64,000 bases of DNA from Actinacidiphila yeochonensis CN732 (GCF_000745345.1 NZ_JQNR01000005.1:682001-746000), one strand, 5' to 3'. Shown: positions 42,155-51,571, counted from the stretch's first letter. Translations and numbers: made by a program. Notes: generated from the letters alone by a model not told the origin.

Positions 42155-42163
42155 GCAGCACCT

Positions 42164-42236
42164 GCGGACGTGGCTCAGTTGGTAGAGCATCACCTTGCCA
42201 AGGTGAGGGTCGCGAGTTCGAATCTCGTCGTCCGCT
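42164..42236 (+). tRNA. tRNA-Gly (GCC), copy 2
   Basis: Identical to copy 1, with CCA encoded at 42237-42239. It has its own upstream -10 candidate TACAGT (42145-42150). Confidence 0.95.
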
Positions 42237-42243
42237 CCAGCAA

Positions 42244-42277
42244 ACGAAGGCCCCGGTCACTCGACCGGGGCCTTCGT
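42244..42277 (+). terminator. Terminator of tRNA-Gly copy 2
   Basis: The same 14-bp stem and 6-base loop as after copy 1, part of the duplication. Confidence 0.92.
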
Positions 42278-42365
42278 CGTATCCGGGAACCGCCACGCAC
42301 ACCGCGAGGGCCCCGCCGGCGCCGTGTTCCGGGCCCGGTTCGGAACCGGAGCGGAACCGGAGCGG

Positions 42366-43025
42366 TCAGTCGGCGCGCGGCCGGGCGAGACCGAGGTCGT
42401 AGGCGAAGATCACCGCCTGGACCCGGTCGCGGGCGCCGATCTTGGACAGGACCCGGCCCACATGGGTCTTCACCGTGGACTCCGACAGCACGAACCCGGC
42501 GGCGATCTCACCGTTGGTGCGGCCCTGGCCTATGGCGACCAGGATCTCGCGCTCCCGCTCGGTGAGGGAGGCCAGCCGGGGGTCGTCGCCGGGGCGGGGC
42601 GGCGCGTACCGGGCGTACTCGTCCAGCAGCCGCCGGGTGAGCGCCGGGGCGATCACCGCGTCGCCGGCCGCGACGGCCCGGATTCCGGCGAGGAGCTCCT
42701 CGGGACGGGCGTCCTTGAGCAGGAAGCCGCTGGCGCCGGCGCGCAGGGCCGCGTGGACGTACTCGTCGAGGTCGAAGGTGGTCAGCACCAGGACGCGGGA
42801 GCGGTCGCCCGCCGCGACGATCCGGCGGGTGGCCTCGATGCCGTCCATGCCGGGCATCCGCACGTCCATGAGGACGACGTCGGGCCGCAGTTCGGCGGCC
42901 CTGCGGACCGCCTCCGCGCCGTGCGCGGCCTCGCCGACGACCTCCGTCTCGGGGACGGAGTCCAGCAGGACGCGGAAGCCGTACCGCTGGAGCGGGTGGT
43001 CGTCCACGATGAGCACGGTGGTCAC
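42366..43025 (-). CDS. NarL/LuxR-family response regulator
   Basis: A 219-residue regulator. The receiver has DDH, phospho-Asp in VVLMDVRMPGMDG, Thr in LVLTTFD and Lys in GFLLKDA. The C-terminal LuxR HTH is LTEREREILVAIGQGRTNGE followed by LSESTVKTHVGRVLSKIG. GTG 43023-43025 (VTTVLIVDDHP) overlaps the kinase stop by four bases. It is the last gene of the order ATPase-permease-kinase-regulator, all overlapping or within 20 bp, so it likely controls this ABC transporter operon. Confidence 0.92.
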   Translation of the reverse strand: MTTVLIVDDHPLQRYGFRVLLDSVPETEVVGEAAHGAEAVRRAAELRPDVVLMDVRMPGMDGIEATRRIVAAGDRSRVLVLTTFDLDEYVHAALRAGASGFLLKDARPEELLAGIRAVAAGDAVIAPALTRRLLDEYARYAPPRPGDDPRLASLTEREREILVAIGQGRTNGEIAAGFVLSESTVKTHVGRVLSKIGARDRVQAVIFAYDLGLARPRAD

Positions 43026-44428
43026 CGGCCACCGCCGTCCGAGGCGAGGTCCAGCACGGCCTCCACGGCCCACCCGCCGCCGACGGCGGGGCCCGCGCTC
43101 AGCGTCCCGCCGTAGAGCGCCGCCCGTTCCCGCATGCCCACCAGTCCCTGTCCCTCCTCGTTCACCGGCCCGGAGCGCTCGGCCGAGCCGCTGTCCCGGA
43201 CCCGGACGGTCAGCCGGGTGTCCTCCACCACGACCGCCAGCTCCACCCGGACGCCCGCCGAGCCGTCCGCCGAACCGCCCTCCGCCGGACCGCCCGCGTG
43301 CTTGAGGGTGTTCGTCAGGGCCTCCTGGACGATCCGGTAGACGGTCAACTGCACCCCGCCGTCGAGGGACTCCACACCCCCGGCGGTGCGGTAGACGACG
43401 TCGAGGCCGGCCGCCCGCACCCCCTCGCACAGGGTGCCCAGGTCCGCTATGCCCGGCTGCGGGCTCAGCTCCGGCCCGGCCTGGCGGCCCCGCTCGGGCT
43501 CCCGCAGCACGCCCAGTACCCGCCGCAGCTCGCCGAGGGCCTGGCGGCCGGTGTCGCCGATGAGCCGCAGCGCCTCCCCGCCACGCTCCGGGGAGGCCTC
43601 GATGGCGTAGGCGCCGGCGTCGGCGAGGGTGATCATCACGGAGAGGTTGTGGCCGACGATGTCGTGCATCTCACGGGCGACCCGGGTCCGTTCGGTCGCG
43701 GCGGCCAGTCGGCTGCGCTGGTCGCGCTCGGTCTCCAACCGGGCCGCCCGGTCCCGCAGCGCCGCCAGCTGGGCCCGCCGGATCCGCACCATGAGGCCGA
43801 GGGCCAGGGCCGCGGTGGCGGTGCTGAGCAGGAAGAACAGCGCGTCCGAGACCGACACCTCCGCCGAGGCGCGCACGGCGACCAGGCCCATCGCCCCCGC
43901 CGTCACCGCGCAGGCCCACGGCAGCTGCCGCAGCCGCCCGTGCAGGGCGAGGCTGTACAGGGCGACGAAGAGGGCGAGGTCGGCACGGAGCACCGTGCCC
44001 AGCGCCCACTGGAGGACGAACGCGGCCGCGATGACGCCGAAGGCGGTGCCGGGCCGGCGCCGCCGCCACAGCAGGGGCAGCACCAGGCCCGCCTGGAGCG
44101 CCAGCATCCCCGCCGGGGCGAGCCGGGTGAACGCCATCCGGAACCGGCGCGGGCCGTCGCCGTCCGAGGTGAGGGCGTGCATCAGGTCCGGCACGCAGCA
44201 CAGCGCGAAGACGAGCACCACCACCGCGGTGTCCAGCGCCCACGGGCGGGCCGCGTCGGCCTGCCGGAGCCGCTGGCCGGCCCGCGACAGGCGGGCGACC
44301 AGCGGCCCCATCACCCCGATGGCGTCCGCGCCGGGGTCGTCCCCGCCGAGGCCGTTCCCGGTGCGGCCGACACCACCGGGGACGGCGGGACCGGCGGTGG
44401 TGTCGGTGGAGGTCACGGTGGGGGTCAC
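43022..44428 (-). CDS. Sensor histidine kinase (HisKA_3 type)
   Basis: A 468-residue membrane kinase. About five to six hydrophobic segments (for example ALDTAVVVLVFALCCVPDLM and ALFVALYSLAL) precede a short coiled coil (AALRDRAARLETERDQR). The HisKA_3 dimerisation helix has the phospho-His in REMHDIVGHNLSVM, and the ATPase shows QEALTNTLKHAG, VRDSG and GQGLVGMRERAAL. GTG 44426-44428 is the likely start, 20 bp after the permease stop. The short N-terminal region and absence of a large extracellular domain suggest intramembrane sensing of cell-envelope stress, perhaps with the ABC transporter as co-sensor. Confidence 0.88.
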   Translation of the reverse strand: MTPTVTSTDTTAGPAVPGGVGRTGNGLGGDDPGADAIGVMGPLVARLSRAGQRLRQADAARPWALDTAVVVLVFALCCVPDLMHALTSDGDGPRRFRMAFTRLAPAGMLALQAGLVLPLLWRRRRPGTAFGVIAAAFVLQWALGTVLRADLALFVALYSLALHGRLRQLPWACAVTAGAMGLVAVRASAEVSVSDALFFLLSTATAALALGLMVRIRRAQLAALRDRAARLETERDQRSRLAAATERTRVAREMHDIVGHNLSVMITLADAGAYAIEASPERGGEALRLIGDTGRQALGELRRVLGVLREPERGRQAGPELSPQPGIADLGTLCEGVRAAGLDVVYRTAGGVESLDGGVQLTVYRIVQEALTNTLKHAGGPAEGGSADGSAGVRVELAVVVEDTRLTVRVRDSGSAERSGPVNEEGQGLVGMRERAALYGGTLSAGPAVGGGWAVEAVLDLASDGGGR

Positions 44429-44447
44429 CCGTCCATCGTGCAGGACG

Positions 44448-45284
44448 TCAGACGTCGCTGCGCTTGAGGCGGTACGCCGCCCCGGCCAGCGCGAGTGCCG
44501 TCCAGCCGAGCAGGACCAGCAGCCCGGCACCGGGCGACAGCGTGTGCGCGTCGCGGGTGAGGGCGAACATCGACTCGCCGGCGTTGCTCGGCAGGTAGCC
44601 GTTGACGGCGTCCTTCCAGGAGCTGGGGAGCAGCGACAGCAGCCCCGGCACCAGCATCAGCGAGGCGACCAGCACCGAGATGCCGCCGGCCACCGACCGC
44701 AGCAGCGACCCCAGGGCGGCGCCGATCACCCCGACCAGGCCGAGGTAGAGGCCGGCACCCAGCAGGGCCCGCAGGACGCCGGCGTGGCCCAGGCCCATGG
44801 CCGCGGGCGTGCCCGACACGATCCGGCTGCCGATCACGCAGGCGACGAAGGCCCCGACGACGCTGACCACCAGCGCGACCAGCCCGAACACGGCCGCCTT
44901 CGACCACAGCACGGGCAGCCGGCGCGGGACGGCCGCCAGCGTGGAGCGGATCATCCCGGTGGAGTACTCCCCCGCCGTCACCAGTACCCCGAGGACACCA
45001 AGCGCCAGCTGGGCGAAGTTCACACCGAACAGGGACAGGCTGACCGCCGACGAGTCGGCGAGGTCCCTGTCCAGGTGCCCGGAGTGGAGGCCGGAGCGGT
45101 AGTGGGCGCACGCGATCAGCCCGAAGGCGATCAGGAAGAGCAGGCCCAGCCCGAGGGTGATCCACGTGGAACGCAGCGACCACAGCTTGGCCCACTCCGA
45201 GGCCAGTACCCGCCGCCCGGTGACGCGGTAGGCGGGACGGTCGGTGGCGCGCTCAGCGGCCGGTGCGGTGGTGACGGCGCTCAT
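44448..45284 (-). CDS. ABC-2 type transporter permease
   Basis: A 278-residue integral membrane protein with six hydrophobic helices (for example STWITLGLGLLFLIAFGLIA, FAQLALGVLGVLVTAGEYST and LLVLLGWTALALAGAAYRL). The motif ALGVLGVLVTAGEYSTGMIR is typical of ABC-2/BcrB-like permeases. ATG 45282-45284 overlaps the stop of the ATPase gene by four bases. With the ATPase it would form a 2+2 exporter of a lipid-like or peptide substrate; substrate unknown. Confidence 0.88.
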   Translation of the reverse strand: MSAVTTAPAAERATDRPAYRVTGRRVLASEWAKLWSLRSTWITLGLGLLFLIAFGLIACAHYRSGLHSGHLDRDLADSSAVSLSLFGVNFAQLALGVLGVLVTAGEYSTGMIRSTLAAVPRRLPVLWSKAAVFGLVALVVSVVGAFVACVIGSRIVSGTPAAMGLGHAGVLRALLGAGLYLGLVGVIGAALGSLLRSVAGGISVLVASLMLVPGLLSLLPSSWKDAVNGYLPSNAGESMFALTRDAHTLSPGAGLLVLLGWTALALAGAAYRLKRSDV

Positions 45285-46267
45285 GCCGGCCTCCCTGCGG
45301 TCTCGACGGTCTCAACGTCCTCGGCGGGCACGGCGGCCCCGCCGGGCACGGACGGCACCGTGGCGGTGCCGTGGTACTCCACGGCGTCCCTGGTCAGGCT
45401 CATGAACGCCTCTTCCAGGGACACCGTCCGCGCCGTCAGCTCGAACAGCGGGATGCCGTGCTCCGCCGCCCGCAGCCCGACCTCCCGGGCGGTCAGCCCG
45501 GTCACCCGCAGCTCCTCGGAGCCGACCCGGCCGGTGACCTCGACGCCCGGCCCCGCCAGCACGTCCCGCAGCCGCGCGGGGTCGTTCGTCGCCACCTTCA
45601 CGGTGTCACCGCCCGCCTCGCGGACCAGGTCGCCGACGGTCGTGTCGGCCAGCAGCCGCCCGCGCCCGACGACGATGAGGTGGTCGGCCACCAGCGCCAT
45701 CTCGCTCATCAGGTGCGAGGAGACGAAGACCGTCCGGCCCTCCTCGGCGAGCGAGGTCAGCAGGTTGCGGATCCACAGCACGCCCTCCGGGTCCAGCCCG
45801 TTGACCGGCTCGTCCAGCATCACCGTCTGCGGGTCGCCCAGCAGCGCCGCCGCGATGCCGAGGCGCTGGCCCATGCCGAGGGAGAAGGCGCCCACCCGCT
45901 TGCGCGCGACGCTGCCCAGCCCGGCCAGCTCCACGACCTCGTCGACCCGGCGGGACGGGATCCCGTGGGTCAGGGCCAGCGCCCTGAGGTGGTTGTAGGC
46001 CGACCGGCCCGGGTGGACCGACTTCGCCTCCAGCAGCGCCCCGACCTCCTGGAGCGGTGCCCGGTGGTCGGCGTAGCGGCGGCCGTTCACCGCCACCGAG
46101 CCGCTGGTCGGGGCGTCGAGGCCGACGACCATGCGCATCGTCGTGGACTTCCCGGCGCCGTTGGGGCCCAGGAACCCGGTCACCGTCCCCGGCTTCACGA
46201 CGAAGTCCAGCCCGTCGACGGCCGTCTTCTCCCCGTACCTCTTGGTCAGCCCTTGTGCGTCGATCAT
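45281..46267 (-). CDS. ABC transporter ATP-binding protein (BcrA-like)
   Basis: A 328-residue ATPase. Walker A GPNGAGKSTT, Q-loop near EVGALLEAKSVHPGRS, signature SLGMGQRLGIA (SxGMxQR variant), Walker B VMLDEPVNGLDP and H-loop SSHLMSE are all present. The GALLE..VHPGRSAYNHL stretch is characteristic of the drug/bacitracin-type export ATPases. A C-terminal extension of about 100 residues contacts the permease. First gene of a four-gene operon with a two-component system; the promoter must lie at 46268-46475. Confidence 0.92.
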   Translation of the reverse strand: MIDAQGLTKRYGEKTAVDGLDFVVKPGTVTGFLGPNGAGKSTTMRMVVGLDAPTSGSVAVNGRRYADHRAPLQEVGALLEAKSVHPGRSAYNHLRALALTHGIPSRRVDEVVELAGLGSVARKRVGAFSLGMGQRLGIAAALLGDPQTVMLDEPVNGLDPEGVLWIRNLLTSLAEEGRTVFVSSHLMSEMALVADHLIVVGRGRLLADTTVGDLVREAGGDTVKVATNDPARLRDVLAGPGVEVTGRVGSEELRVTGLTAREVGLRAAEHGIPLFELTARTVSLEEAFMSLTRDAVEYHGTATVPSVPGGAAVPAEDVETVETAGRPA

Positions 46268-46475
46268 CCGCGTCCCTCTCGCCCGGACAGGACCTGGGCG
46301 CCTTCACCTCTGACGCCTTCACAGGAAACGCTAGGGTCCGGATCGCCCCGGTTCGGTCATACCGGGGGCTGAAAGGCGCCGGAAGGGTGGTACCGCGGTA
46401 CTACGCCGGGTCCGTACGGGGGCACGCCGGGGGACGTAAGGGCGGACGCCGAGGGACGGCCGGGGGGACACCAGG

Positions 46476-46501
46476 GGACGGCCGGGGGGAGCCGGCCGTC
46501 C
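46476..46501 (-). terminator. Terminator of purC
   Basis: GGACGGCCGG and CCGGCCGTCC pair over 10 bp with a 6-base loop, 15 bp past the purC stop. The adjacent 46440-46475 holds a second copy of the left arm (gggacggccgggggg). Confidence 0.75.
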
Positions 46502-46516
46502 GGAGGGGACCCGGCG

Positions 46517-47419
46517 TCAGCTCCAGGTGGAGCCGGTCAGCCGCTCGTAGATCTCGATGTAGCGGCTCCGGGACTCCGCCACGATCTCCTCGGGCAGGGC
46601 GGGCGGCGGCTGCTCGCTGTGGCGGTCCCAGCCGGAGGCGTCCGAGGTGAGCCAGTCGCGGATCGTCTGCTTGTCGTACGAAGGCTGCCGGCCGCCCGGC
46701 TTCCAGGCGTCGGCGGGCCAGAAGCGGGACGAGTCGGGGGTCAGCACCTCGTCGCCGATGACCAGGGTGCCCTCGTCGTCGTAGCCGAACTCGAACTTGG
46801 TGTCGGCGAGGATGATGCCGCGCTCGCGGGCGATGTCCCGCGCCCGGGAGTACACCGCGAGGGTGGTCTGCCGCAGCAGCGCCGCGGTCTCGGCGCCGAC
46901 CTGCCGCGCCACCTCCTCGTACGAGACGTTCTCGTCGTGCTCGCCGACCTCGGCCTTGGTGGCCGGGGTGAACAGCGGCGTGGGCAGCTCGGAGCCGTCG
47001 ACCAGGCCCTCGGGGAGCGCCAGCCCGCAGACGGTGCGGTCGTTCTCGTACTCGGTCAGCCCGGAGCCGGTCAGGTAGCCGCGCGCCACCGCCTCCACCG
47101 GCACCATCCGCAGCCGCCGGCACACCGTGGTGCGGCCGGCCCAGTCCGCGGGCGCGCCCTCGGGCACCTCGGCGGACAGCACGTGGTTGGGGACCAGGTC
47201 GGCGATCAGGTCGAACCACCACAGCGACAGCTGCGTCAGCAGCCGGCCCTTGTCCGGGATCTCCGTCGGCAGCACCCAGTCGTGCGCGGAGATCCGGTCG
47301 CTGGCCACCATCACCAGCTCGCCGCGCTCGTTCCGGTACAGGTCGCGCACCTTGCCGGTGTGCAGATGGACGAGACCGGGCACCTGGACGGGCTCGGGCT
47401 TCTCGACGAATCCGGACAT
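46517..47419 (-). CDS. purC: SAICAR synthetase (PurC)
   Basis: ATP-dependent condensation of CAIR with aspartate to SAICAR, step 7 of IMP synthesis. The 300-residue protein shows HTGKVRDLYRN, VASDRISAHDWVLPTEIPDK, VEAVARGYLTGSGLTEY, LADTKFEFGYDDEG and GDEVLTPDSSRFWP, the complete PurC set. ATG 47417-47419 starts MSGFVEKPEPVQVPGL as in relatives. It is monocistronic, with a hairpin after it and a 185-bp gap upstream. Confidence 0.96.
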   Translation of the reverse strand: MSGFVEKPEPVQVPGLVHLHTGKVRDLYRNERGELVMVASDRISAHDWVLPTEIPDKGRLLTQLSLWWFDLIADLVPNHVLSAEVPEGAPADWAGRTTVCRRLRMVPVEAVARGYLTGSGLTEYENDRTVCGLALPEGLVDGSELPTPLFTPATKAEVGEHDENVSYEEVARQVGAETAALLRQTTLAVYSRARDIARERGIILADTKFEFGYDDEGTLVIGDEVLTPDSSRFWPADAWKPGGRQPSYDKQTIRDWLTSDASGWDRHSEQPPPALPEEIVAESRSRYIEIYERLTGSTWS

Positions 47420-47604
47420 GGGTGGTCCTCCCCACTCGGTGGTTCAGCCACCGATTCTCCCGTACGACGGCGTGCGGGCGCGCAACGGGCCTGGCCGGGC
47501 GCGTTCCCGGGAGGCGCCGCTGTCTCCGGCACCGCCTCCAGCGCTGTCTCCGGTACCGCCTCCGGTACCGCCTCCGGTACCGCCCGCCTCCGGCCCGGCC
47601 CGCT

Positions 47605-49104
47605 TCAGTCCCGCTTGCAGATACGGTCCAGCAGATTGGCGGTGGCCCGCTGGACACGGGCGTCCACGTGGCCGGGCCGGTCCAGCGCGGGCGACCAGGC
47701 GAAGGTGCCCGAGGCGAAGACCCACGCCCCGCTGGGCGCCCGGTACAGCGAGGTCTCCTGGTGGCCGGTCCGGCCGTCGCCCGCCGGGTACGGGGAGTGG
47801 GCCAGCAGGATGCGCTCGGTGCTCTCCGGCAGCGGGGTGCGCGGGAAGTAGTGGTCGGCCTCGCCCGCGACCAGGCCGGGGATCTCGTCGCCCTCGCCGG
47901 CGCCGGTGGCCTCCCACAGCCAGTGGCCGGCGTTCCGCACCACCAGCGGGGACGGCTGCGCCACCCGCCCGGCGTACTGCACGCCCAGCATCAGCTGCTC
48001 CGGCTCGCCCTGGTCCCGCCACAGCGCGCTGCGGCCCTTCGGCGCCTCGCCCTGGCCGCCCTCGGGGCGGCGCTTGCGGCAGCCCAGCAGCCGGTCCGGG
48101 TCGCCGGAGGGCGAGGGGGCCAGCGCCACCTGCCAGTACATGGTGTTGGCGGAGAGGAAGACCAGCGAGGTGCCGGCCTCCCGGGCCCGCTCCACCGCCC
48201 GCCGCATCGGCACCGACCAGTACTCGTCGTGGCCGGGGAAGACCAGGCCCCGGTAGCGGGTCGGGTCCACCCGGCCGGCGTGCAGGTCGCGCGCGTCGGC
48301 GTAGGCGAGGTCGTAGCCGTACCGCTCGGCGAAGCGGACGAAGTCGTAGGCGTGCCCGATGTGCAGCGGCAGCCCCGCGCCGGCGTAGGGGCGGTCGAAG
48401 GAGACGGTGGTGGCCGCCTCCTCCTCGCCGAGGAGCCCGCCCTCGTCGTTCCAGGCGTGGTAGAGGCTGGCGCCGGTGCGGCCGTCCTCCGGATAGAGGT
48501 TGTACGCCTGCCAGGTGATGTCGGGCAGCAGGAGCAGCAGGTCGGCGCTGGCCTCCAGGTCGCGCACGGTGAACGGGACGTGGCTGCGGTAGCCGTCGAC
48601 GGTGGTGAGCACGGCCACGTACGCGCCGGCCTTCCAGTACGGGGGGACCTGGAGCCGCCACGACTGCCACCAGTGGTGGCAGGAGACGGTGCGGCCGGCC
48701 GCCAGCGGCGCGGGCTGGGCGATGCCGGACAGCCGCGGGCTCGCGCTGACCTGCGCGGCCCCGTCACCCGCGTAGTGGCCGATCCGGTAGACGTCGACGG
48801 TGTACTCCTGCGGCGGGTCGACGGTGATCCGGAAGTCGATCGCATCGCCCGGCGCCACGGCGCCGCCCGCCGCGAACCCCTTGATCTGCCGGTGCACGTC
48901 GTCGGCGGGCTGCGGGCCGGGCAGGTGCGAGCGGCGCGGCGGTTCGCCGGTGCTCGCGGTGAGGTCGACGTACCAGGGCACGACCTGCCCGTCGTCGTCG
49001 AGGTATTGGGGCTCGCCGCGCATCCACGGCAGAGGCCCCTGGCCGAACGGGTCGGACACCCCGTGCGCCAGCGCGCCCGACTCCCACCGCCGGACTTCCC
49101 CCAT
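47605..49104 (-). CDS. N,N-dimethylformamidase large-subunit-like protein
   Basis: A 499-residue protein whose C-terminal two thirds match the dimethylformamidase beta-subunit domain: LLLLPDITWQAYNLYPEDGR, ASLYHAWN, LVFPGHDEYWSVPMRRAVER and SLVFLSANTMYWQV. The N-terminal part (about 40-170) is a beta-rich Ig-like region with WYVDLTASTGEPPRR and VDVYRIGHYAGDGA. No signal peptide. ATG 49102-49104 is preferred over ATG 49108-49110 because GGAGG is nine bases before the former and only three before the latter. Homologues sit between purC and purD in other Streptomyces; true substrate is unknown, and dimethylformamide hydrolysis should not be assumed. Confidence 0.8.
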   Translation of the reverse strand: MGEVRRWESGALAHGVSDPFGQGPLPWMRGEPQYLDDDGQVVPWYVDLTASTGEPPRRSHLPGPQPADDVHRQIKGFAAGGAVAPGDAIDFRITVDPPQEYTVDVYRIGHYAGDGAAQVSASPRLSGIAQPAPLAAGRTVSCHHWWQSWRLQVPPYWKAGAYVAVLTTVDGYRSHVPFTVRDLEASADLLLLLPDITWQAYNLYPEDGRTGASLYHAWNDEGGLLGEEEAATTVSFDRPYAGAGLPLHIGHAYDFVRFAERYGYDLAYADARDLHAGRVDPTRYRGLVFPGHDEYWSVPMRRAVERAREAGTSLVFLSANTMYWQVALAPSPSGDPDRLLGCRKRRPEGGQGEAPKGRSALWRDQGEPEQLMLGVQYAGRVAQPSPLVVRNAGHWLWEATGAGEGDEIPGLVAGEADHYFPRTPLPESTERILLAHSPYPAGDGRTGHQETSLYRAPSGAWVFASGTFAWSPALDRPGHVDARVQRATANLLDRICKRD

Positions 49105-49828
49105 GCCCATCGGCCTCCCTCAACACCCCGCGTCCGCGCCCTCGAAGCGACGACGCGGCCTCCTGGCGCCAGCACATCACAGAAAGCTCCGCCCCCGTCA
49201 TGTTTCGTACGGCTTGCCTCCGTTTCTCTCCGGCACCGCCCGATGTGCGCGGGTGCGGGCCCATTCCCCCGCAGGGCGGCGCGCGCCCGCGCCGCCGCGG
49301 TCCGGTGCGGCGCGGTGGCACGGCCGGCGGGTGCGCCCGGGGTGGCCGGCGAGGTGCTCCGGCCCTGCCCCGGTCGGGCGTTCTCGCTGGCAGGAGGCTT
49401 GCGGTGCGGGACCGGACGGGCGCCGGGGCCGGCTCCGCGCGGGCCGGACGGGCCCACCCGCCAGGGCCGCCGCCCGGTCGCGGCGACTCCGGCGCGGTGC
49501 CACCGCGGGTCGGCCGGACGGCCCGCGGCGGCCCTGGAGCCGAACCTCCTCGGGGGCGACCCCTCGTACCCTTGTCCGCACCCTTGCCCCGGTCCCGCGG
49601 AGCCGTGTGCGCCCGCGCGCTCCTGGGTCGGCGCCCGTCTCCGGGCCCGGGCGGGGCTCCGCTTCCGGGCGGCGGCGCACGGCGCGAGGGGACGGAGCGG
49701 GCATGTGTGCGGCGTGTGCGGCATGCGCACGGAAGGGTCGCGGGATACCCGGGATGGAGCGGGGGCGCGGACCGCGGAAGGGGCGCGCGGGCCACCGGCC
49801 GAAGGCGGCGCGGCGCGCGGGTCCGGCC
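49105..49828. other. Gene-free interval of 724 bp
   Basis: Lies between two minus-strand genes. All frames are Arg/Pro/Gly-rich without a recognisable fold or ribosome site. The part near 49185-49235 is slightly A+T-richer and presumably holds the promoter of the dimethylformamidase-like gene. I see no RNA gene or strong terminator. Confidence 0.5.
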
Positions 49829-51571
49829 TCAGGCCAGGCGGAGGGGTTTTTCGGCGCGGACGCCCAGCTCGACGAGGCGGCGGCGCAGCGGAGTCGGGTC
49901 CCCTTCCTCCGTCAGGCGCAGCACGAGGGCCGACAGGTCGCCGCAGCGGGCGCCGTCCAGGAGCAGGACCGGGCCGTCGAGCCAGTCCATGCCGGCGGTG
50001 GCACCGGCGGTGTCGACGGCGGCGCAGCAGACCACGGCCACCACGTGGTCGGCCAGCAGCTCCCGGCCGGTGCGCGGCGGCAGCAGCGGCGGTATCTCCC
50101 CCAGGCCGACCGGCTCGGCGGCGGCCAGCCGGGCCGCCTCCTCGCGGGCCGTCAGCGCGGCGATCCGCCCGGCCAGCTCCTCGGCGCCGCCCGCCGCCAG
50201 CTGGTCCAGGACCCTGCCGAGGGTGGCGCCACCGGTCTCCTCGCGGAGCCGGGCCCCGGCGGCCGGGCCGCCGAGGAGCAGCCGGCCGCCGCGTCCCGCC
50301 CCGGCGCCGGGCGCGCATCCCCAGCCGAGCCGTTCGCCTCCGCCCTCGGGGGCGTCGGCCGCGATGCCGGAACCGGGTGCCTGCGGGCGTACCTCGTCCA
50401 GCAGCCGTACCAGGCGGGCGGCGTCGGTGCGCCAGAGCCGGTCGACGACCTCCTCGGGGTAGGCCGCCCAGGCGACGGGCTGCCAGCCGGGGGCCTGCCG
50501 GGCCGGGCCGCCGTGGAAGATCCGGGCGGCCAGCAGGGACACCGCCTCGTCGATCGTGCCGGGCTCCTCCAGCAGGTCGCAGGCGGGGCGCTCGCCCAGC
50601 CGGGACTCGAAGCCCTCGGCGAGCCGGTCCCGGCGGGACAGCTCGGTCAGCGCGGCCACCACCCCGGCGTCCAGCCGCGAGGGCCAGCGGCCCAGCCGCC
50701 AGGCGGGCAGCGCGACCCGGGTGAGCAGCCGGTCCCAGCCCGCGTAGGCGAGGCCGACCTGCTCCTGCGCGACGATCCGCAGCCCGTAGTCGACCGCCTG
50801 CGCCCGCTCCGACGCGGAGGCGGCCACGCCCCGCTCCATCTCGGCGGCGGGCGCCCGGCAGCCGCTCAGCATCAGCCGGGTGGCCGCGCCGAGGACGGCG
50901 TACCCGGGGCGCAGCAGCGCCCGGCCGACCCGCGACGCCCGCGCCTCGGGGCGGGCGCCGGGGGCGCTCGGGGTGCGCCGCGCGGCGACGGCCGCCGCGG
51001 CGTCCAGCCCGCGCACGAAGCGGCGGGCGGCGGCTATGCCGGGGTCGGCCGCCGGGGCGGTGCCGGCGACGACGGGGGCGAGCAGGGCGCGCAGCTCCGG
51101 CACCCGCATCCACCACAGGAACGGCGAGCCGATCACCAGCACCGGCGCGACGTCCGGGCCGCCGCGCGGGTGGGCGGGTGCGCGCTGCTCCAGCCAGCTG
51201 TCGCAGTCGGGGGTGAGCTCTATCGCCGAGGGCGCGGGCACCTGGAGGCGGTCGGCGAGGTCGCGGACCATCAGGTAGAGGTCGGGCGCGGAGGACTCGG
51301 CGACCCGGACCGTCGGGCTGACCGCGGGCCGGGCCCGGGCCACCACCGCGGCCACCCCGGCGGCGACGGCCAGCACGACGAGGGCCGCGCCGGACACCCC
51401 CCAGCGCACGCCGTCCCAGACCTGGCCCTGCCAGCGCCCGGTGGCCCGGCCCGCGTGCAGCACCACGGCCGCCGCGGCCGGCAGCAGCGCCAGCGCCACC
51501 GCGGAGCCGCGCACCCGCAGCACCGCCGCGGCACGGGTGCGCGCGACGGCCTCACCGAGCTCTCCGGCCAT
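49829..51571 (-). CDS. Large membrane protein, unrecognised (possibly degenerate M48-like)
   Basis: A 580-residue protein. Two N-terminal hydrophobic helices (GSAVALALLPAAAAVVLHAG and VSGAALVVLAVAAGVAAVVA) are followed by a long soluble region. The stretch LYLMVRDLADRLQVPAPSAI then ELTPDCDSWLEQR has the layout seen just after the membrane helices of M48 peptidases, but no HExxH is present, so an inactive relative is possible. ATG 51569-51571 (MAGELGEAVARTRAAAVL) is the natural start. It lies between the dimethylformamidase-like gene and purD. Function unknown; the C-terminal half has VGLGEIPPLLPPRTGRELLA and a helical Arg-rich end. Confidence 0.7.
   Translation of the reverse strand: MAGELGEAVARTRAAAVLRVRGSAVALALLPAAAAVVLHAGRATGRWQGQVWDGVRWGVSGAALVVLAVAAGVAAVVARARPAVSPTVRVAESSAPDLYLMVRDLADRLQVPAPSAIELTPDCDSWLEQRAPAHPRGGPDVAPVLVIGSPFLWWMRVPELRALLAPVVAGTAPAADPGIAAARRFVRGLDAAAAVAARRTPSAPGARPEARASRVGRALLRPGYAVLGAATRLMLSGCRAPAAEMERGVAASASERAQAVDYGLRIVAQEQVGLAYAGWDRLLTRVALPAWRLGRWPSRLDAGVVAALTELSRRDRLAEGFESRLGERPACDLLEEPGTIDEAVSLLAARIFHGGPARQAPGWQPVAWAAYPEEVVDRLWRTDAARLVRLLDEVRPQAPGSGIAADAPEGGGERLGWGCAPGAGAGRGGRLLLGGPAAGARLREETGGATLGRVLDQLAAGGAEELAGRIAALTAREEAARLAAAEPVGLGEIPPLLPPRTGRELLADHVVAVVCCAAVDTAGATAGMDWLDGPVLLLDGARCGDLSALVLRLTEEGDPTPLRRRLVELGVRAEKPLRLA

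Larger units (their letters stand above)
42155..42294. repeat. 140-bp exact duplication, unit 2
   Basis: The second copy of the tRNA-Gly plus terminator unit, identical to 41649-41788. Promoters differ (TAGAGT versus TACAGT), so both are probably expressed. Confidence 0.92.

Noticed and set aside
41525-42294. Integrated element at the tRNA-Gly genes
   Set aside because: No integrase, excisionase or plasmid-type gene lies nearby; the duplication contains only the tRNA unit.
49200-49704. Coding frames in the 724-bp gap before the membrane protein
   Set aside because: Both strands give Arg/Pro/Gly-rich sequence with no ribosome site or recognisable motif.
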